From: Paenibacillus thalictri
GTDB taxonomy: Bacteria > Bacillota > Bacilli > Paenibacillales > NBRC-103111
Assembly (NCBI RefSeq): GCF_004307995.1
Contig: NZ_SIRE01000001.1
Span: 35,827-99,826, forward strand
Direction: 5' to 3'
DNA length: 64,000 bases
A model generated the notes under the pieces. The model was not told where the DNA came from, did not search any database, and saw nothing but the letters and a program-made list of their open reading frames with translations. The translations under genes were made by a program, and so were the position numbers. Shown here piece after piece: positions 8,304 to 17,318 of the stretch. Positions within the stretch are counted from its first letter, which is position 1, and the number at the start of each line of letters is the position of its first letter.

Positions 8304-10286
8304 TCAGCCGTTTACGCGAATCCACACCGTCATTTCGCCAAGGCTGCGATTTCCCCATAAATAATATGGGATCGCCTGCAGCTTGACCGGCTCCGGCGTC
8401 CGCCCCTCGGCATACGGCCGGTAAAGAGCTTCGTCCCGCCATGAATCGCGTTCGTCGGCGTGCCCATCCGCTGCGATCACTATGGCTCCGCCGAGCAGTT
8501 CGTCATGGTAACTTGCCTCAAGCCGGGAGGAGCCGACAAGCGACAAGGAAGCAAGCGGGCGGCCGTTGTCCGCTTCTTCCAAACAATAAACAAGCGGTCC
8601 GCGTTCGATCGCCGCTTTGCCCGCGTTGGCGCGGATTTGCGGATGCGCCGCCGACAGCCGCGCCTCCAGCGCAGGCTCCCATTCGATGATGTCCCCTGGC
8701 GTCCATTGTCTGGTCACGGCGGCATAGCCGTTTACCGTCTCGTAATCCGCATGTACGCCATTGATGCTCAGCGCCGCGCGGCCGCCGCACCATGAAGGAA
8801 TGCGCAGCGACAACGTAACAGCCGTATCCGGCGGTGCCGCCGTTAATTCCAACCGCGTATGCCCTTCCCACGGCAGGCGCGATTGCTGCCGGAGCGCCAC
8901 TTGCCCGGCGGCCAGATCCAATTGTGCCGTGCTGCCGATGAACAGATGGACAAACACGTTATTTGCCTCCGGTGCGGCTGTGTAGATGTATCTGTTCAGC
9001 GAGCTGAGCAGCCGCGCCACGTTCGGAGGGCAGCAGGAGCAGCCGAACCATTTCTGGCGCACTGCCTTCACATGGCGGCGTCCCGGATTGCTCTCGGAAG
9101 CCTCAGGCCATACTTCCAACGGATTAACGTAAAAATAATGCTTGCCGTCCCGCGACATGCTGCCGATTACGTTGTTATAGAGCGCACGCTCCAGCACGTC
9201 GGCGTATTCGCTTCTGGACTCCAGCTGCAGCATCCGGCTGGCGAAAAAGATCAGCCCGATGGAAGCGCAGGTCTCCGCGTATATGGTGTCGTTTGGCAAG
9301 TCGTAATCGAAGGTGAACGCTTCGCCATGGTGTGTCGAGCCGATGCCGCCGGTTATGTACATTTGCTTGCCCGTCGTGTTCCGCCACAAGCGCCGGCACG
9401 CAGCGAGCAGTTCGGCATCGCCGGTCAGCTTGGCCAAATCGGCCATCGCGGTATACATGTACATCGCCCGCACGGAATGTCCGATCGCCACCTCCTGCTC
9501 GCGGACCGGTTGATGCGCCTGGTTGTACGCCAGCTGCCGGACGGTCGGAATCTGGAGCTGCTTTTTCTGAAAGTGGCTATAGCCCTCCCGCTGTCTGCAT
9601 TCTTCGATCAGAAAATTCGGATCCGTCCCCCTTTCGTCGATAAAAAACTGAGCCAGCCGCAAATGCCGCTCGTCATCCGTCGCTTGGTACAACTTAACGA
9701 GCGCCAGCTCGATCTCCTGATGGCCGTCGTAGCCCCTCAGCTTCCCCGGCTCGCGCCCGAACACGGCTGCAATATGATCGACGAACCTGCATACCACATC
9801 AAGCATCTTGCGTTTGCCGGTCGCTTCGTAATAAGCGACCGCCGCTTCGATCATATGTCCGGCGCAGTACAGCTCGTGAGCCTCGTGAAGATTCGTCCAC
9901 TGTTTGCCGGGCTCTTTTAGCGTAAAATACGTGTTGAGATAACCGTTGTCATGCTGAGCCTTGGCGATCAGCTCGATCACATCATCTGCCGTACGCTCCA
10001 ACTCGGGATCGGGATGGTTCGCCAGCGAATAACCGACCGCTTCAAGCCATTTGGCGAGGTCGCTGTCCTGAAATACCATGCCGCCGAATTCGCCTTTTTG
10101 GATGCCTGCGGCAATCCGGAAATTGCGGACCGCGTAACTAGGCTCGGCGCCCGGAATCCGGTCGTTGAGCGCTTCCCATTGATACGGAATGACCGTTCCT
10201 CGAACGAGTTCAATGAATGGATTCCAAAAATCATCATGAATCTTCACATCTTTGCTCCCCTGTACAACACCTGCGGAAATCGCCAT
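8304..10286 (-). CDS. GH127 beta-L-arabinofuranosidase (DUF1680)
   Basis: A 660-residue cytoplasmic glycoside hydrolase of family 127. The known active-site pattern of the family is readable: E322 in GEAF (acid/base position), E338 and C340 in YAETCASIG, and the paired cysteines C418-C419 in GCSCCPPN. In characterised members these cysteines bind zinc, one being the nucleophile. There is no signal peptide, so it acts on imported oligosaccharides, releasing beta-linked L-arabinofuranose as found on plant hydroxyproline-rich glycoproteins and pectic side chains. The start has GAGAGGA about 6 bases upstream. It is divergent from the AraC regulator at 10427, which is its likely activator. Specificity within GH127 (for example 3-C-carboxy-5-deoxy-L-xylose) is not resolved. 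Confidence 0.9.
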   Translation of the reverse strand: MAISAGVVQGSKDVKIHDDFWNPFIELVRGTVIPYQWEALNDRIPGAEPSYAVRNFRIAAGIQKGEFGGMVFQDSDLAKWLEAVGYSLANHPDPELERTADDVIELIAKAQHDNGYLNTYFTLKEPGKQWTNLHEAHELYCAGHMIEAAVAYYEATGKRKMLDVVCRFVDHIAAVFGREPGKLRGYDGHQEIELALVKLYQATDDERHLRLAQFFIDERGTDPNFLIEECRQREGYSHFQKKQLQIPTVRQLAYNQAHQPVREQEVAIGHSVRAMYMYTAMADLAKLTGDAELLAACRRLWRNTTGKQMYITGGIGSTHHGEAFTFDYDLPNDTIYAETCASIGLIFFASRMLQLESRSEYADVLERALYNNVIGSMSRDGKHYFYVNPLEVWPEASESNPGRRHVKAVRQKWFGCSCCPPNVARLLSSLNRYIYTAAPEANNVFVHLFIGSTAQLDLAAGQVALRQQSRLPWEGHTRLELTAAPPDTAVTLSLRIPSWCGGRAALSINGVHADYETVNGYAAVTRQWTPGDIIEWEPALEARLSAAHPQIRANAGKAAIERGPLVYCLEEADNGRPLASLSLVGSSRLEASYHDELLGGAIVIAADGHADERDSWRDEALYRPYAEGRTPEPVKLQAIPYYLWGNRSLGEMTVWIRVNG

Positions 10287-10426
10287 GCCGATCCTCTCCC
10301 CAATACGTTTATATACAAATTGATTATCGCTTGAATCCAGTTTATCCTTGTAAATAAAGATCAGCTACGAATAAAACCAACCTCTTTTTTATAAAATTTC
10401 ACACTGTTTTTGAGAGAGGTGCCATT

Positions 10427-11290
10427 ATGGACGAACCGGAATATATTCTCATGGAGCTGCCGCCGCTGCCTTATTACATCACGACAGGCCTGACCACTTA
10501 CAAGCCGGGAGAGCAGCATCCGAGCCGCCGAAACCTCGGCGTGTTCGACCTGCTTTGGGTCGTCAAAGGGGTATTGTACATGGGGGAGGATGAACGGCAG
10601 TGGGAAGTCACGCAAGGCCAAACTTTGCTGCTGCTGCCGGACCGGTTTCATTATCCGGTTAAGCCTTGCGCTGAGGAAACGATCTTTTATTGGGTTCATT
10701 TCGACTTTGCAGGCAGCTGGTCGCAGCAATCCGGCAGAAACGCCGGTGCCGTCTCGCCGGTAAGGCAGACATGGGCGAATCCGTACACGCTGGGGGTTTC
10801 GCAGCATGCCACGCCTCCCGAATTCGCCATGGCTGAAAGTTTGCTGCGCCAATTGCACGCAAGTTCCGGCCGTCCGCAGCCGGCTGTTTATTGGAACGAG
10901 CAGCAGCTGTTTATGGAACTGCTGCGGCTGATCGAAGATACAAATGCCGGAAGCGACGCCTCCCCCGCGCTGAAGTTAGCCGAAAAAACGGAAGCTTACT
11001 TGCGGCAGCATTATCAGACCGACGTGACAAACGGCTCCGTGGCCGAAGCGCTGCATTTTCACCCGAACTATATCGTCCGGTGTATGAAGGAGATCTACGG
11101 CTGCACGCCGATGGAATATTTGCACGAATACCGGCTGGAACAAGCCAAGCTGCTGCTGATCAAGACGGAGTGGCCCGTAGCGCAGATCGCCGAACATGTC
11201 GGCTTCGCAAACGCCCCGTATTTCTCCAACTGCTTCAGGCAGTATGCAGGGACCTCGCCGATGCGTTTCCGCAAGCAGTATGCGCCGTAA
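10427..11290 (+). CDS. AraC family regulator divergent from GH127
   Basis: A 287-residue regulator with an N-terminal cupin-like sensor (WVVKGVLYMGEDERQWEVTQGQTLLLLP, ending near residue 70) and a C-terminal AraC double helix-turn-helix. The last part reads VAQIAEHVGFANAPYFSNCFRQYAG then SPMRFRKQY. A GAGAGAGGT site sits 5-6 bases before the ATG. The 140-bp intergenic region to the GH127 gene holds AT-rich promoter-like sequence in both directions. It probably controls that enzyme in response to arabinose or an arabinoside (inference from the divergent arrangement). Confidence 0.87.
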   Translation: MDEPEYILMELPPLPYYITTGLTTYKPGEQHPSRRNLGVFDLLWVVKGVLYMGEDERQWEVTQGQTLLLLPDRFHYPVKPCAEETIFYWVHFDFAGSWSQQSGRNAGAVSPVRQTWANPYTLGVSQHATPPEFAMAESLLRQLHASSGRPQPAVYWNEQQLFMELLRLIEDTNAGSDASPALKLAEKTEAYLRQHYQTDVTNGSVAEALHFHPNYIVRCMKEIYGCTPMEYLHEYRLEQAKLLLIKTEWPVAQIAEHVGFANAPYFSNCFRQYAGTSPMRFRKQYAP

Positions 11291-11330
11291 AAATTCTTGG
11301 TACTTAGGGTTACTTTTAGCTCGGTGGTTG

Positions 11331-11446
11331 GGAACGAGTGTGGGACTCCAACCGCCAATTACAATCATGGCCCTGGGAATTAAGCAAAGTGGGCGGGCCA
11401 TGATTGTAAAAGCGGCCGCTTCGCTTTTCCGCCCCACACTCGTTCC
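11331..11446. repeat. Nested long inverted repeat in convergent intergenic region
   Basis: The 348-bp space from 11291 to 11638 has no gene. It contains an outer perfect 14-bp pair (GGAACGAGTGTGGG at 11331-11344, complement at 11433-11446). Inside it is a perfect 15-bp pair (TTACAATCATGGCCC at 11359-11373, complement at 11395-11409) with a 21-base loop. The 12-23 bp between the arms do not pair well and include the 10-bp palindrome AGCGGCCGCT at 11411-11420. It could be an RNA cruciform-like structure, a decayed miniature mobile element, or a protein-binding site. No T-run follows, so it is not a plain terminator. Confidence 0.7.
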
Positions 11447-11578
11447 TCGTTCCATTTTCGAGCCCATCCGTTACTTAACTAAGCGGATATTCAATGCTAT
11501 GGGCCACTTTGTCAAACTCAGTGTCCATTTTTCCTCTGCAGCTTATCATCGCTCAAAATATGTTTCGTTACCCTCAAA

Positions 11579-11605
11579 AACGGCCTGCCATTCCGGCAGG
11601 CCGTT
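11579..11605 (-). terminator. Terminator of the 2-hydroxyacid dehydrogenase gene
   Basis: Eleven-base stem AACGGCCTGCC / GGCAGGCCGTT around a five-base loop; the leftward transcript continues with TTTTTGAGGG. It lies 34 bp after the dehydrogenase stop. Confidence 0.85.
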
Positions 11606-11638
11606 ATATGCATTTCTCTTAGTGATGGCCAACTACTT

Positions 11639-12607
11639 CTACACGCGAAGCAGGTTCTCCGGGTCTTTCCCGGCAAATACGTCTAAAATCGCCTGCGCGG
11701 TAGCCAATCCGACAAGGTGGTACGTCTCATACGTCTCCGCAGCCGTGTGCGGCGTGCTCACCAGATTATCGTTTTGAAACAATGGATTGTCTGCGGCTAC
11801 TGGCTCGTGCTCGTACACATCAATGGCCGCCCCGGCAATGACCCCACCCTGCAAAGCCCGGTGAAGCGCCGCTTCATCAACCAGCGCGCCCCTTGCCGTA
11901 TTGACGAAGTATGCGGTCCGCTTCATCAACGCAAACTGTTCATCGCTCATCATGTGATACGTCAGTTTGTTGCTGGGTAGATGCATGCTGACGACATCGC
12001 TTTGCGCAAGCACTTCCTCATTGCTCGAAACGAGTTCAACACCCAATTCTTTAGCCAGAGTCGCATTCGGCTCGATGTCGTAAGCGATGATGCGGACCTC
12101 GAATCCGGACAGCTTTTTGGCGACCATCCGAGCAATGTTGCCGAAACCCAGCAAACCGACCGTTTTGCCCCGTAGTTCCATGCCGACATAACGGTCCCAA
12201 TAGCCCCTTCGCGCCGACTGGTGCAACGAAGGGATGTTTCTCGCTACGGATAATATAAGCCCGACGGTTAATTCGGCAACCGCGTTGGCGTTGATTCCCG
12301 GCACATTGCTAACCTTGATACCGTACTCTTGGGCTTTGGCAAGATCGACATTATCAATGCCCACGCCAAAGCGGGCAATCGCTTTCAATTTAGGTGCGAG
12401 TCGAAACACCGCTTCGTCCCACGTGTCCACACCGGCAACAACGCCGTCGATGTCGGTCACCAAATCTTTCAGTTCCTCAAACGTATGCGGGCGTCCCAGC
12501 TTGTTTTCAATGACCTCGACCCCGTGTTCCTCCAATAATCGTTTAGCCGCTGCACAAAGCCTGGAATAGTTGGTAGCCGTAACAAGTACTTTTTTGACGG
12601 TGGACAT
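11639..12607 (-). CDS. D-2-hydroxyacid dehydrogenase (SerA-like family)
   Basis: A 322-residue NAD-dependent dehydrogenase. An N-terminal substrate domain is followed by a Rossmann domain with GKTVGLLGFGNIARMVAKKL (GxGxxA-type dinucleotide site). The catalytic arginine lies in VNTARGALVDEAAL, the glutamate is near the DVYEHEP segment, and the histidine is in STPHTAAET. It has no C-terminal ACT domain, so it is closer to glyoxylate/hydroxypyruvate-type or short phosphoglycerate dehydrogenase-like enzymes than to biosynthetic SerA. ATG 12607 has AGGAGG nine bases upstream; a TTG six bases earlier is too close to that site. A cre-like sequence at 12643-12658 suggests carbon catabolite control. 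It is a single-gene unit ending at the hairpin 11579-11605. Confidence 0.88.
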   Translation of the reverse strand: MSTVKKVLVTATNYSRLCAAAKRLLEEHGVEVIENKLGRPHTFEELKDLVTDIDGVVAGVDTWDEAVFRLAPKLKAIARFGVGIDNVDLAKAQEYGIKVSNVPGINANAVAELTVGLILSVARNIPSLHQSARRGYWDRYVGMELRGKTVGLLGFGNIARMVAKKLSGFEVRIIAYDIEPNATLAKELGVELVSSNEEVLAQSDVVSMHLPSNKLTYHMMSDEQFALMKRTAYFVNTARGALVDEAALHRALQGGVIAGAAIDVYEHEPVAADNPLFQNDNLVSTPHTAAETYETYHLVGLATAQAILDVFAGKDPENLLRV

Positions 12608-12642
12608 GAACAAACTCCTCCTATGGGCGGTAGATTTTTATC

Positions 12643-12658
12643 ATGTTAGCGCTTACTT
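12643..12658. promoter_or_regulatory. Candidate CcpA (cre) site upstream of dehydrogenase
   Basis: ATGTTAGCGCTTACTT matches the cre consensus WTGNNARCGNWWWCAW at most positions, with a near-palindromic AGCGCT core; the main mismatches are in the left A position and the final CA. It lies about 40 bp upstream of the dehydrogenase ATG, where binding would repress. It was judged by eye only. Confidence 0.4.
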
Positions 12659-12771
12659 TTTATGATTCACTCAAACCTTAAATATTTCTTTTATCATCAT
12701 CTCACCTTCGGTATAATATGTAAATAATGGTAAGTGGTCTAATTTTCTAGGAGTGAGGTTATATTTTAGTG

Positions 12772-12816
12772 TCTTGGAATTTTTAATATCTTGAAATTTT
12801 TTAATATCTTGTAATT
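12772..12816 (+). repeat. Short tandem 17-18 bp repeats before VanZ-like gene
   Basis: Three starts of the unit TCTTGnAATTTTTTAATA occur at 12772, 12789 and 12807; the third is partial. They lie directly before the GGGGG-rich ribosome binding region of the VanZ-like gene. The units are very AT-rich and may be replication slippage or a binding site. Confidence 0.6.
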
Positions 12817-12829
12817 AACGGGGGCAGCG

Positions 12830-13351
12830 ATGAATTTGAAACTTATTTATAGATGGATTCCGGCAATTATTAGTATGGATATCATTTTTTATTTATCCTC
12901 ACAGACCTACCATCAACAAGACATTCGTCCTAAGCTTCAAGAATTTCTCCCCGACAAACAACAGATAATAAACACTTTCTCAGGGGTAAGCTTCAATTAT
13001 GGAAGTAGTCATATAGGAATTAATAACCTGGGAGTATATGGATTCATTGAATTTTTCATTCGAAAAACCGCCCATTTCTCTATATATTTTATACTCGCCA
13101 TATGTGTTGCTTTTGCGTTGCAGAGCAAGAGTAAACTGAGGATTTCGTTGTATACCGTAGTTTTTTGTTTCTTGTATGCCTGCTCTGACGAATTTCATCA
13201 GAGCATAACTGGAGACAGGACCCCTCTGTTCTCCGATGTCATAGTTGATACAATCGGTTCCGTATTCGGTTTAATCTTATTCCTTATTATTTTTGTTACA
13301 TTGCAGCGCCGAAAACGCGCTCATAGATCATTAAAATCCACCCTGGGATAA
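12830..13351 (+). CDS. VanZ family membrane protein
   Basis: A 173-residue membrane protein with about four helices and the VanZ family signature: RKTAHFSIYFILA in the middle, then SDEFHQSITGDRTPLFSDVIVDTIGS before the last helix. VanZ of the enterococcal vancomycin cluster gives low-level teicoplanin resistance; most chromosomal homologues have no proven role. A helix-rich N-terminus and an insert of about 60 residues precede the first signature. A GGGGG site lies 6-8 bases before the ATG. It is flanked by genes on the other strand, so it is monocistronic. The ten-base gap to the end of the convergent regulator gene leaves no room for its own terminator. Confidence 0.85.
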   Translation: MNLKLIYRWIPAIISMDIIFYLSSQTYHQQDIRPKLQEFLPDKQQIINTFSGVSFNYGSSHIGINNLGVYGFIEFFIRKTAHFSIYFILAICVAFALQSKSKLRISLYTVVFCFLYACSDEFHQSITGDRTPLFSDVIVDTIGSVFGLILFLIIFVTLQRRKRAHRSLKSTLG

Positions 13352-13361
13352 ACCCGGCTTC

Positions 13362-15671
13362 TCAAACCTCACTCCGACTTCGCAAATTCGCAGGCTTACC
13401 ATACAACTTGCGGTATTCCCCCGGCGTGACCCCTTCGTACGTCTTGAATTTTCGCACAAAATTGGGCAAATCGATGTATCCGCAATGCTGCACGATGTCT
13501 TTGATCGGCTCCGACGTTTCGGTAAGCAGCCGTTTTACTTCCTGCATTCTTAATTCCGTAACGTAATCGATAAAGGTGGAGCCGACCTGCTCGCGAAACA
13601 TTTTGACGATATGCGACACGGAGACGCCGCATTGCTCGGCTACGAGGTCCAGGCTTAAGCCCGCATTCCGGTAGGACTGATTTACATAAGAAATCATCCG
13701 CTCCACCAGTTCTTCATGACGGGTTTCCTTCATTTTTTCCACCATGCCGCACACGTCGTCGATTAAGCGGCGCAGCATAAGCTCCAGCTCCTCCAGCGTC
13801 TGAAAGGCCATCAGGTTCCCCAGCTCGCTGACAAAAGCGTGCTTATCCAGCGCTTTGACCGCTTTGATAAAGCTGTTGACGATGTCAAAGCACACATACC
13901 GCAGCATGAGCAGCGACGGGCTGCGATCGGTAAGCGCGGCCATAATTGCATCCAGATTCTCGTAAGCGACCGCTCGGTCACCCTGCCTTAAGCTTTGCAG
14001 CAGGCGGATTTGCTCCTCAATCGGGTACCAGTGCTCATGCTCGCTGTCGGCTTTTAACTCGCCGAATTGATGGCAGCCCTCCTGCCCTGTCACCAGCGCA
14101 TGCTCCAAGCTAGCCGAAGCTTCGACATAAGAGCGGTTAATGTGAAGCGGGTCGGCCACCGCCGAACCGATCGCCACGATTGGCGTGACATCCAGATGCT
14201 CACGGATCCGCTGGACCAGCCATTGCCCTTGGGCACGCTGCATATCTTCCTGCGATTCGTGCGCGTCGGCGTTAACGATCGCCGCAATCCACCGCTCATC
14301 CGCCGGCTCCACGCCGTAGACATGCGCATTGCCCTGCAAATATTGCAGCAGCTCCAATAATTGCTCTTTCAAATGCGGTGTAAGACGCGACGGTTCTTTA
14401 AACGTAATCGTAACGACGTAAAACATCGGATGCACAAAACGCAGCTTCAAATCGTCCTGCCAATAAATCAGCTCATCGTGGGTATCCAGCTTGCCGTTAA
14501 GCAGTTTAAGCAGCAGCTGTTCGCGGATCGCCTCATGGTGCATATCGACCCGCTCCTGCAGCTTTTTGCTCGTGTGTATAGCCGTCTTGGCGACGGTGCC
14601 GATTACTTCAAAGCCGCTTTTGGCGGAGAGACCGCCGTCCTGCGCATCTTTCCCGGACAGCTGCAAATCGCGGTGCAAATGCTCGGCCAGCTTGCGGATC
14701 GGCCTGTAATTAAACGCGGCCAGCAGGAAGGCGCTTCCCGCCACAATCACAATGACCACCGTCAGCAAAGAAAACAGCAAGGTGCGAAGTTCAAACACAC
14801 GGGTCAAAAATTCCGAATTCGGAATGGCGACTCCGTAACTCCAGCCGGTCGTATCCGACCGGTTTAATACGACGGAATACGAGGTGCCGTTCTGCTGAGA
14901 GGAATAAACGCCGGTTTGCGTGAAACCGTCGATCAATTTGACGATATCCAGCTTTTTGGTCGTGCGGTTGGCGGCGGAAGCGATTTGCTCCCCTTTTTCG
15001 TTAAGAATGAAGGTTTCGCCCTGCAGGCCGCTGAACATCTCCTCAACAAAGGAGTTCAGCATCGATTCGCGCACTACGAAAAGAACTGTGCCCTTGGAAA
15101 TATTTTCGCTGGACAAAATCGGGTATATAAACGCCACCATTCGTTGGCCCGGGCTGCCCATATTAAACTTGAACACATCTGCCCGCTGCGTATCGTCCAA
15201 GGCGTGCCGCATCCGGTCGCGGTCACCGGGCTCAAGCTTATAGAAGTACTGCTCGAATGTAAAATACGAATACATGCCGGACGAGGCATAAATGAAATTT
15301 TGATTTTTGTAGGCCAGAAAAACGTCGTCGACCATCGAATTGTTGGCCTTGTATTTGCTGAGCTGGCGCACCGCGTCCACGCGCATAAAAGCGTCTGACG
15401 CCAGATTGGTCGGCGAAATGCCGGGATCGTCGGCGATTCTTGCAGCCATTTCCGACATCTCTTTCAGCCGCAAGTCAAGCATCTTGCGGATCAGGTTGAG
15501 CTTGCCGAGGTTGGCCTGCTCCACTTCTTCCTGCAGGCTGCCTGCAGCGCTCCCGTACATCAGCCCGCTGAGCAGCATAATCGGGATGGCGCAGATGAGA
15601 ATAAACGAAATCAAATAACGGTAAAACAACGGATCTTTGTTGCCCATCATATTAAACGTTTTCATCTTCAA
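13362..15671 (-). CDS. Membrane-anchored AraC regulator with cache sensor
   Basis: A 769-residue one-component regulator. An N-terminal transmembrane helix (YLISFILICAIPIMLLSGLMY), an extracellular cache-like sensor of about 250 residues and a second helix (FSLLTVVIVIVAGSAFLLAA) lead to a cytoplasmic region and a C-terminal AraC double helix-turn-helix (LDLVAEQCGVSVSHIVKMFREQVG to TPGEYRKLYG). It should sense an extracellular sugar and bind DNA while in the membrane. It lies next to the sulfatase/importer operon, which ends at 15786, and is its best regulator candidate. The start is probably TTG 15671 (AAGGAGG about 9 bases upstream), with ATG 15665 as the alternative. The ribosome binding site lies in a hairpin at 15671-15688. 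Confidence 0.88.
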   Translation of the reverse strand: MKMKTFNMMGNKDPLFYRYLISFILICAIPIMLLSGLMYGSAAGSLQEEVEQANLGKLNLIRKMLDLRLKEMSEMAARIADDPGISPTNLASDAFMRVDAVRQLSKYKANNSMVDDVFLAYKNQNFIYASSGMYSYFTFEQYFYKLEPGDRDRMRHALDDTQRADVFKFNMGSPGQRMVAFIYPILSSENISKGTVLFVVRESMLNSFVEEMFSGLQGETFILNEKGEQIASAANRTTKKLDIVKLIDGFTQTGVYSSQQNGTSYSVVLNRSDTTGWSYGVAIPNSEFLTRVFELRTLLFSLLTVVIVIVAGSAFLLAAFNYRPIRKLAEHLHRDLQLSGKDAQDGGLSAKSGFEVIGTVAKTAIHTSKKLQERVDMHHEAIREQLLLKLLNGKLDTHDELIYWQDDLKLRFVHPMFYVVTITFKEPSRLTPHLKEQLLELLQYLQGNAHVYGVEPADERWIAAIVNADAHESQEDMQRAQGQWLVQRIREHLDVTPIVAIGSAVADPLHINRSYVEASASLEHALVTGQEGCHQFGELKADSEHEHWYPIEEQIRLLQSLRQGDRAVAYENLDAIMAALTDRSPSLLMLRYVCFDIVNSFIKAVKALDKHAFVSELGNLMAFQTLEELELMLRRLIDDVCGMVEKMKETRHEELVERMISYVNQSYRNAGLSLDLVAEQCGVSVSHIVKMFREQVGSTFIDYVTELRMQEVKRLLTETSEPIKDIVQHCGYIDLPNFVRKFKTYEGVTPGEYRKLYGKPANLRSRSEV

Positions 15672-15688
15672 AAGGAGCCCCCTCCTTT
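15671..15688 (-). promoter_or_regulatory. Hairpin covering the ribosome binding site of the membrane AraC gene
   Basis: In the leftward mRNA, AAAGGAG pairs with CTCCTTT across a GGGG loop, a perfect 7-bp stem. The pairing hides part of the Shine-Dalgarno sequence and touches the first base of the TTG start. It may limit translation of the regulator. Confidence 0.5.
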
Positions 15689-15711
15689 ATTTACCGGAAT
15701 GAAGCAAAATC

Positions 15712-15733
15712 ACCCACCGTTAAAACGGTGGGT
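15712..15733 (-). terminator. Terminator of the importer/sulfatase operon
   Basis: Perfect 10-bp stem ACCCACCGTT / AACGGTGGGT with a two-base loop. The leftward transcript continues with GATTTTGC. It lies about 50 bp after the end of the last sulfatase gene (15786) and before the AraC regulator gene. Confidence 0.65.
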
Positions 15734-15785
15734 TCCCAGATATTTCGGGTATGAATCATTTTTTAAGTGTAACATGATCCTTCAG

Positions 15786-17258
15786 CTATGCCAACAGCTT
15801 CGGCATGAAATGATCGATAATCGCTTTGCGCAGCCGGGCGAGCGGAGCCGCGTACTCCGGTTTTTCGACGATATTTTCGTATTCGTGCGGGTCGTTGCTT
15901 AAGTCAAACATCTCCGCGTAAGCGAGGCCGTCCTTTTGGGTTTGCACATATTTGAGCGTCCCGTCGCTGACCGCGATAAAACCTTCTCCTTCGGCAAACA
16001 CGTACCGGTGGCCGCCATCCCGCATGGACTGCAGGAAGTCCCTGCCGTCGCCGGGAACTTCCGGCAATCCGGCCGCGGCAAGGCAGGTGGCCATAATGTC
16101 GGTCAGCATCACCCGCGCATCCGTCACGACGCCATGCAGCTCGGCGGTCTCCGCCGCGCCCCCCGTCTCCGGATAACGGACAAGCAGCGGCACGTTCCAG
16201 ACGTCCTCGTACATGCAGTCGTTTTTGCCCCAAATTCCGTGGTTGCCCAACATCTCGCCGTGATCGGCGGTAAAAATGACCAGCACGTTGCCGCCAAACT
16301 TCCGCTCGGCCGCTTGCACGATTTGGCCCACATAATCGTCGATTTGCGCCATATTGGCGTAATAGTTGCGCCTGAGCTCATGCCAGTACGCTTCGGTGTA
16401 ATTTTTGCATGCACGCTCCGGTGCGGCCCCCGCGCCGTCGATGTTGCCGGGCCCGTGCATGCTGCGGTAGTGAATGCGCTGCGGATCGTCAAGTTCACCA
16501 TCGCGCACCCGCCGCGGCTCGTCTTGAGTCATGTCGACCCGGTCGTAATACGATTCCGGCGCATCAAACGGATAATGCGGACCGCTGAACGATACCCAAG
16601 CGAACAGCGGCGTATCGGCATCGTAATTCTCAATGTAGGACAACGCCTTGCGGCCTACCCAGCTGTCGGGATGCCATTCCTCCGGCCCGGGAAACGGAAA
16701 CACCTTGCTTTTGCCCTTAATATCCCACGTATCACGGCGATAGGCTTCCAAATAACCGGCGGCGTCCAGTTCCTTCGCATAATCGTCATAGAACCATACG
16801 GACACCTGCTTATCGTCCTGCAAATCCAGGTGATCGAGGCCCAGCGACATGTAATAATCGCGGAACTCGTCATAAGGGAGCGTAACGTCCGGCCGCGTCT
16901 CCTTGTAAGGCACCGGAGTGAAATGGCATTTGCCGATCAGCGCCGTTTGATAGCCGTTGCCGCCGAAAGCCTGGAACATATTCGGAATGCCGGCCGACAG
17001 CTCGCATTTGCGAAAATTGCTGTAAGCTCCGCTGTTATGCGGGAACTGTCCCGTCAGCATCGCGCAGCGCGAAGGCAGACACCAAGGACTTGCCGTATAA
17101 GCGCTGTCAAAGCGGATACCCTTCTCTCCGATTGCGTCGATATGAGGCGTATTGACGCTTCTTCCCCCGTAACAGGAAAGCGTCATCTTGCGCAGCTCGT
17201 CGGTTGTGATAAACAAAATATGAGGCCGCTGTTGCGGCTCGCGGTTCGCTTCCGTCAT
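15786..17258 (-). CDS. Sulfatase A (type I, S1 family)
   Basis: A 490-residue type I sulfatase. The signature SPWCLPSR places the cysteine that becomes formylglycine at residue 60, and the early metal-binding segment reads ITTDELR. A second metal-site segment, IFTADHGEMLGNHGIWGKN, is in the middle. There is no signal peptide, so it works in the cytoplasm on imported sulfated oligosaccharides. ATG 17258 has GGGAG upstream; an ATG at 17276 overlaps that site and is unlikely. It is a close paralogue of sulfatase B immediately upstream and is the last gene of the operon that starts at 22483. Activity depends on a formylglycine-generating enzyme not found here. Confidence 0.92.
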   Translation of the reverse strand: MTEANREPQQRPHILFITTDELRKMTLSCYGGRSVNTPHIDAIGEKGIRFDSAYTASPWCLPSRCAMLTGQFPHNSGAYSNFRKCELSAGIPNMFQAFGGNGYQTALIGKCHFTPVPYKETRPDVTLPYDEFRDYYMSLGLDHLDLQDDKQVSVWFYDDYAKELDAAGYLEAYRRDTWDIKGKSKVFPFPGPEEWHPDSWVGRKALSYIENYDADTPLFAWVSFSGPHYPFDAPESYYDRVDMTQDEPRRVRDGELDDPQRIHYRSMHGPGNIDGAGAAPERACKNYTEAYWHELRRNYYANMAQIDDYVGQIVQAAERKFGGNVLVIFTADHGEMLGNHGIWGKNDCMYEDVWNVPLLVRYPETGGAAETAELHGVVTDARVMLTDIMATCLAAAGLPEVPGDGRDFLQSMRDGGHRYVFAEGEGFIAVSDGTLKYVQTQKDGLAYAEMFDLSNDPHEYENIVEKPEYAAPLARLRKAIIDHFMPKLLA

Positions 17259-17318
17259 ATGTAGATCTCCCTTCATGAATCATGGATCATAGTCATGTAC
17301 GTTATCCGTGCTCTTAAA

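Noticed and set aside
8859..9920. Long open frame on the plus strand (353 codons)
   Set aside because: Antisense to the GH127 gene, whose active-site residues are clearly readable.
15936..17264. Long open frame on the plus strand (442 codons)
   Set aside because: Antisense to sulfatase A; composition is a mirror of the sulfatase codons.
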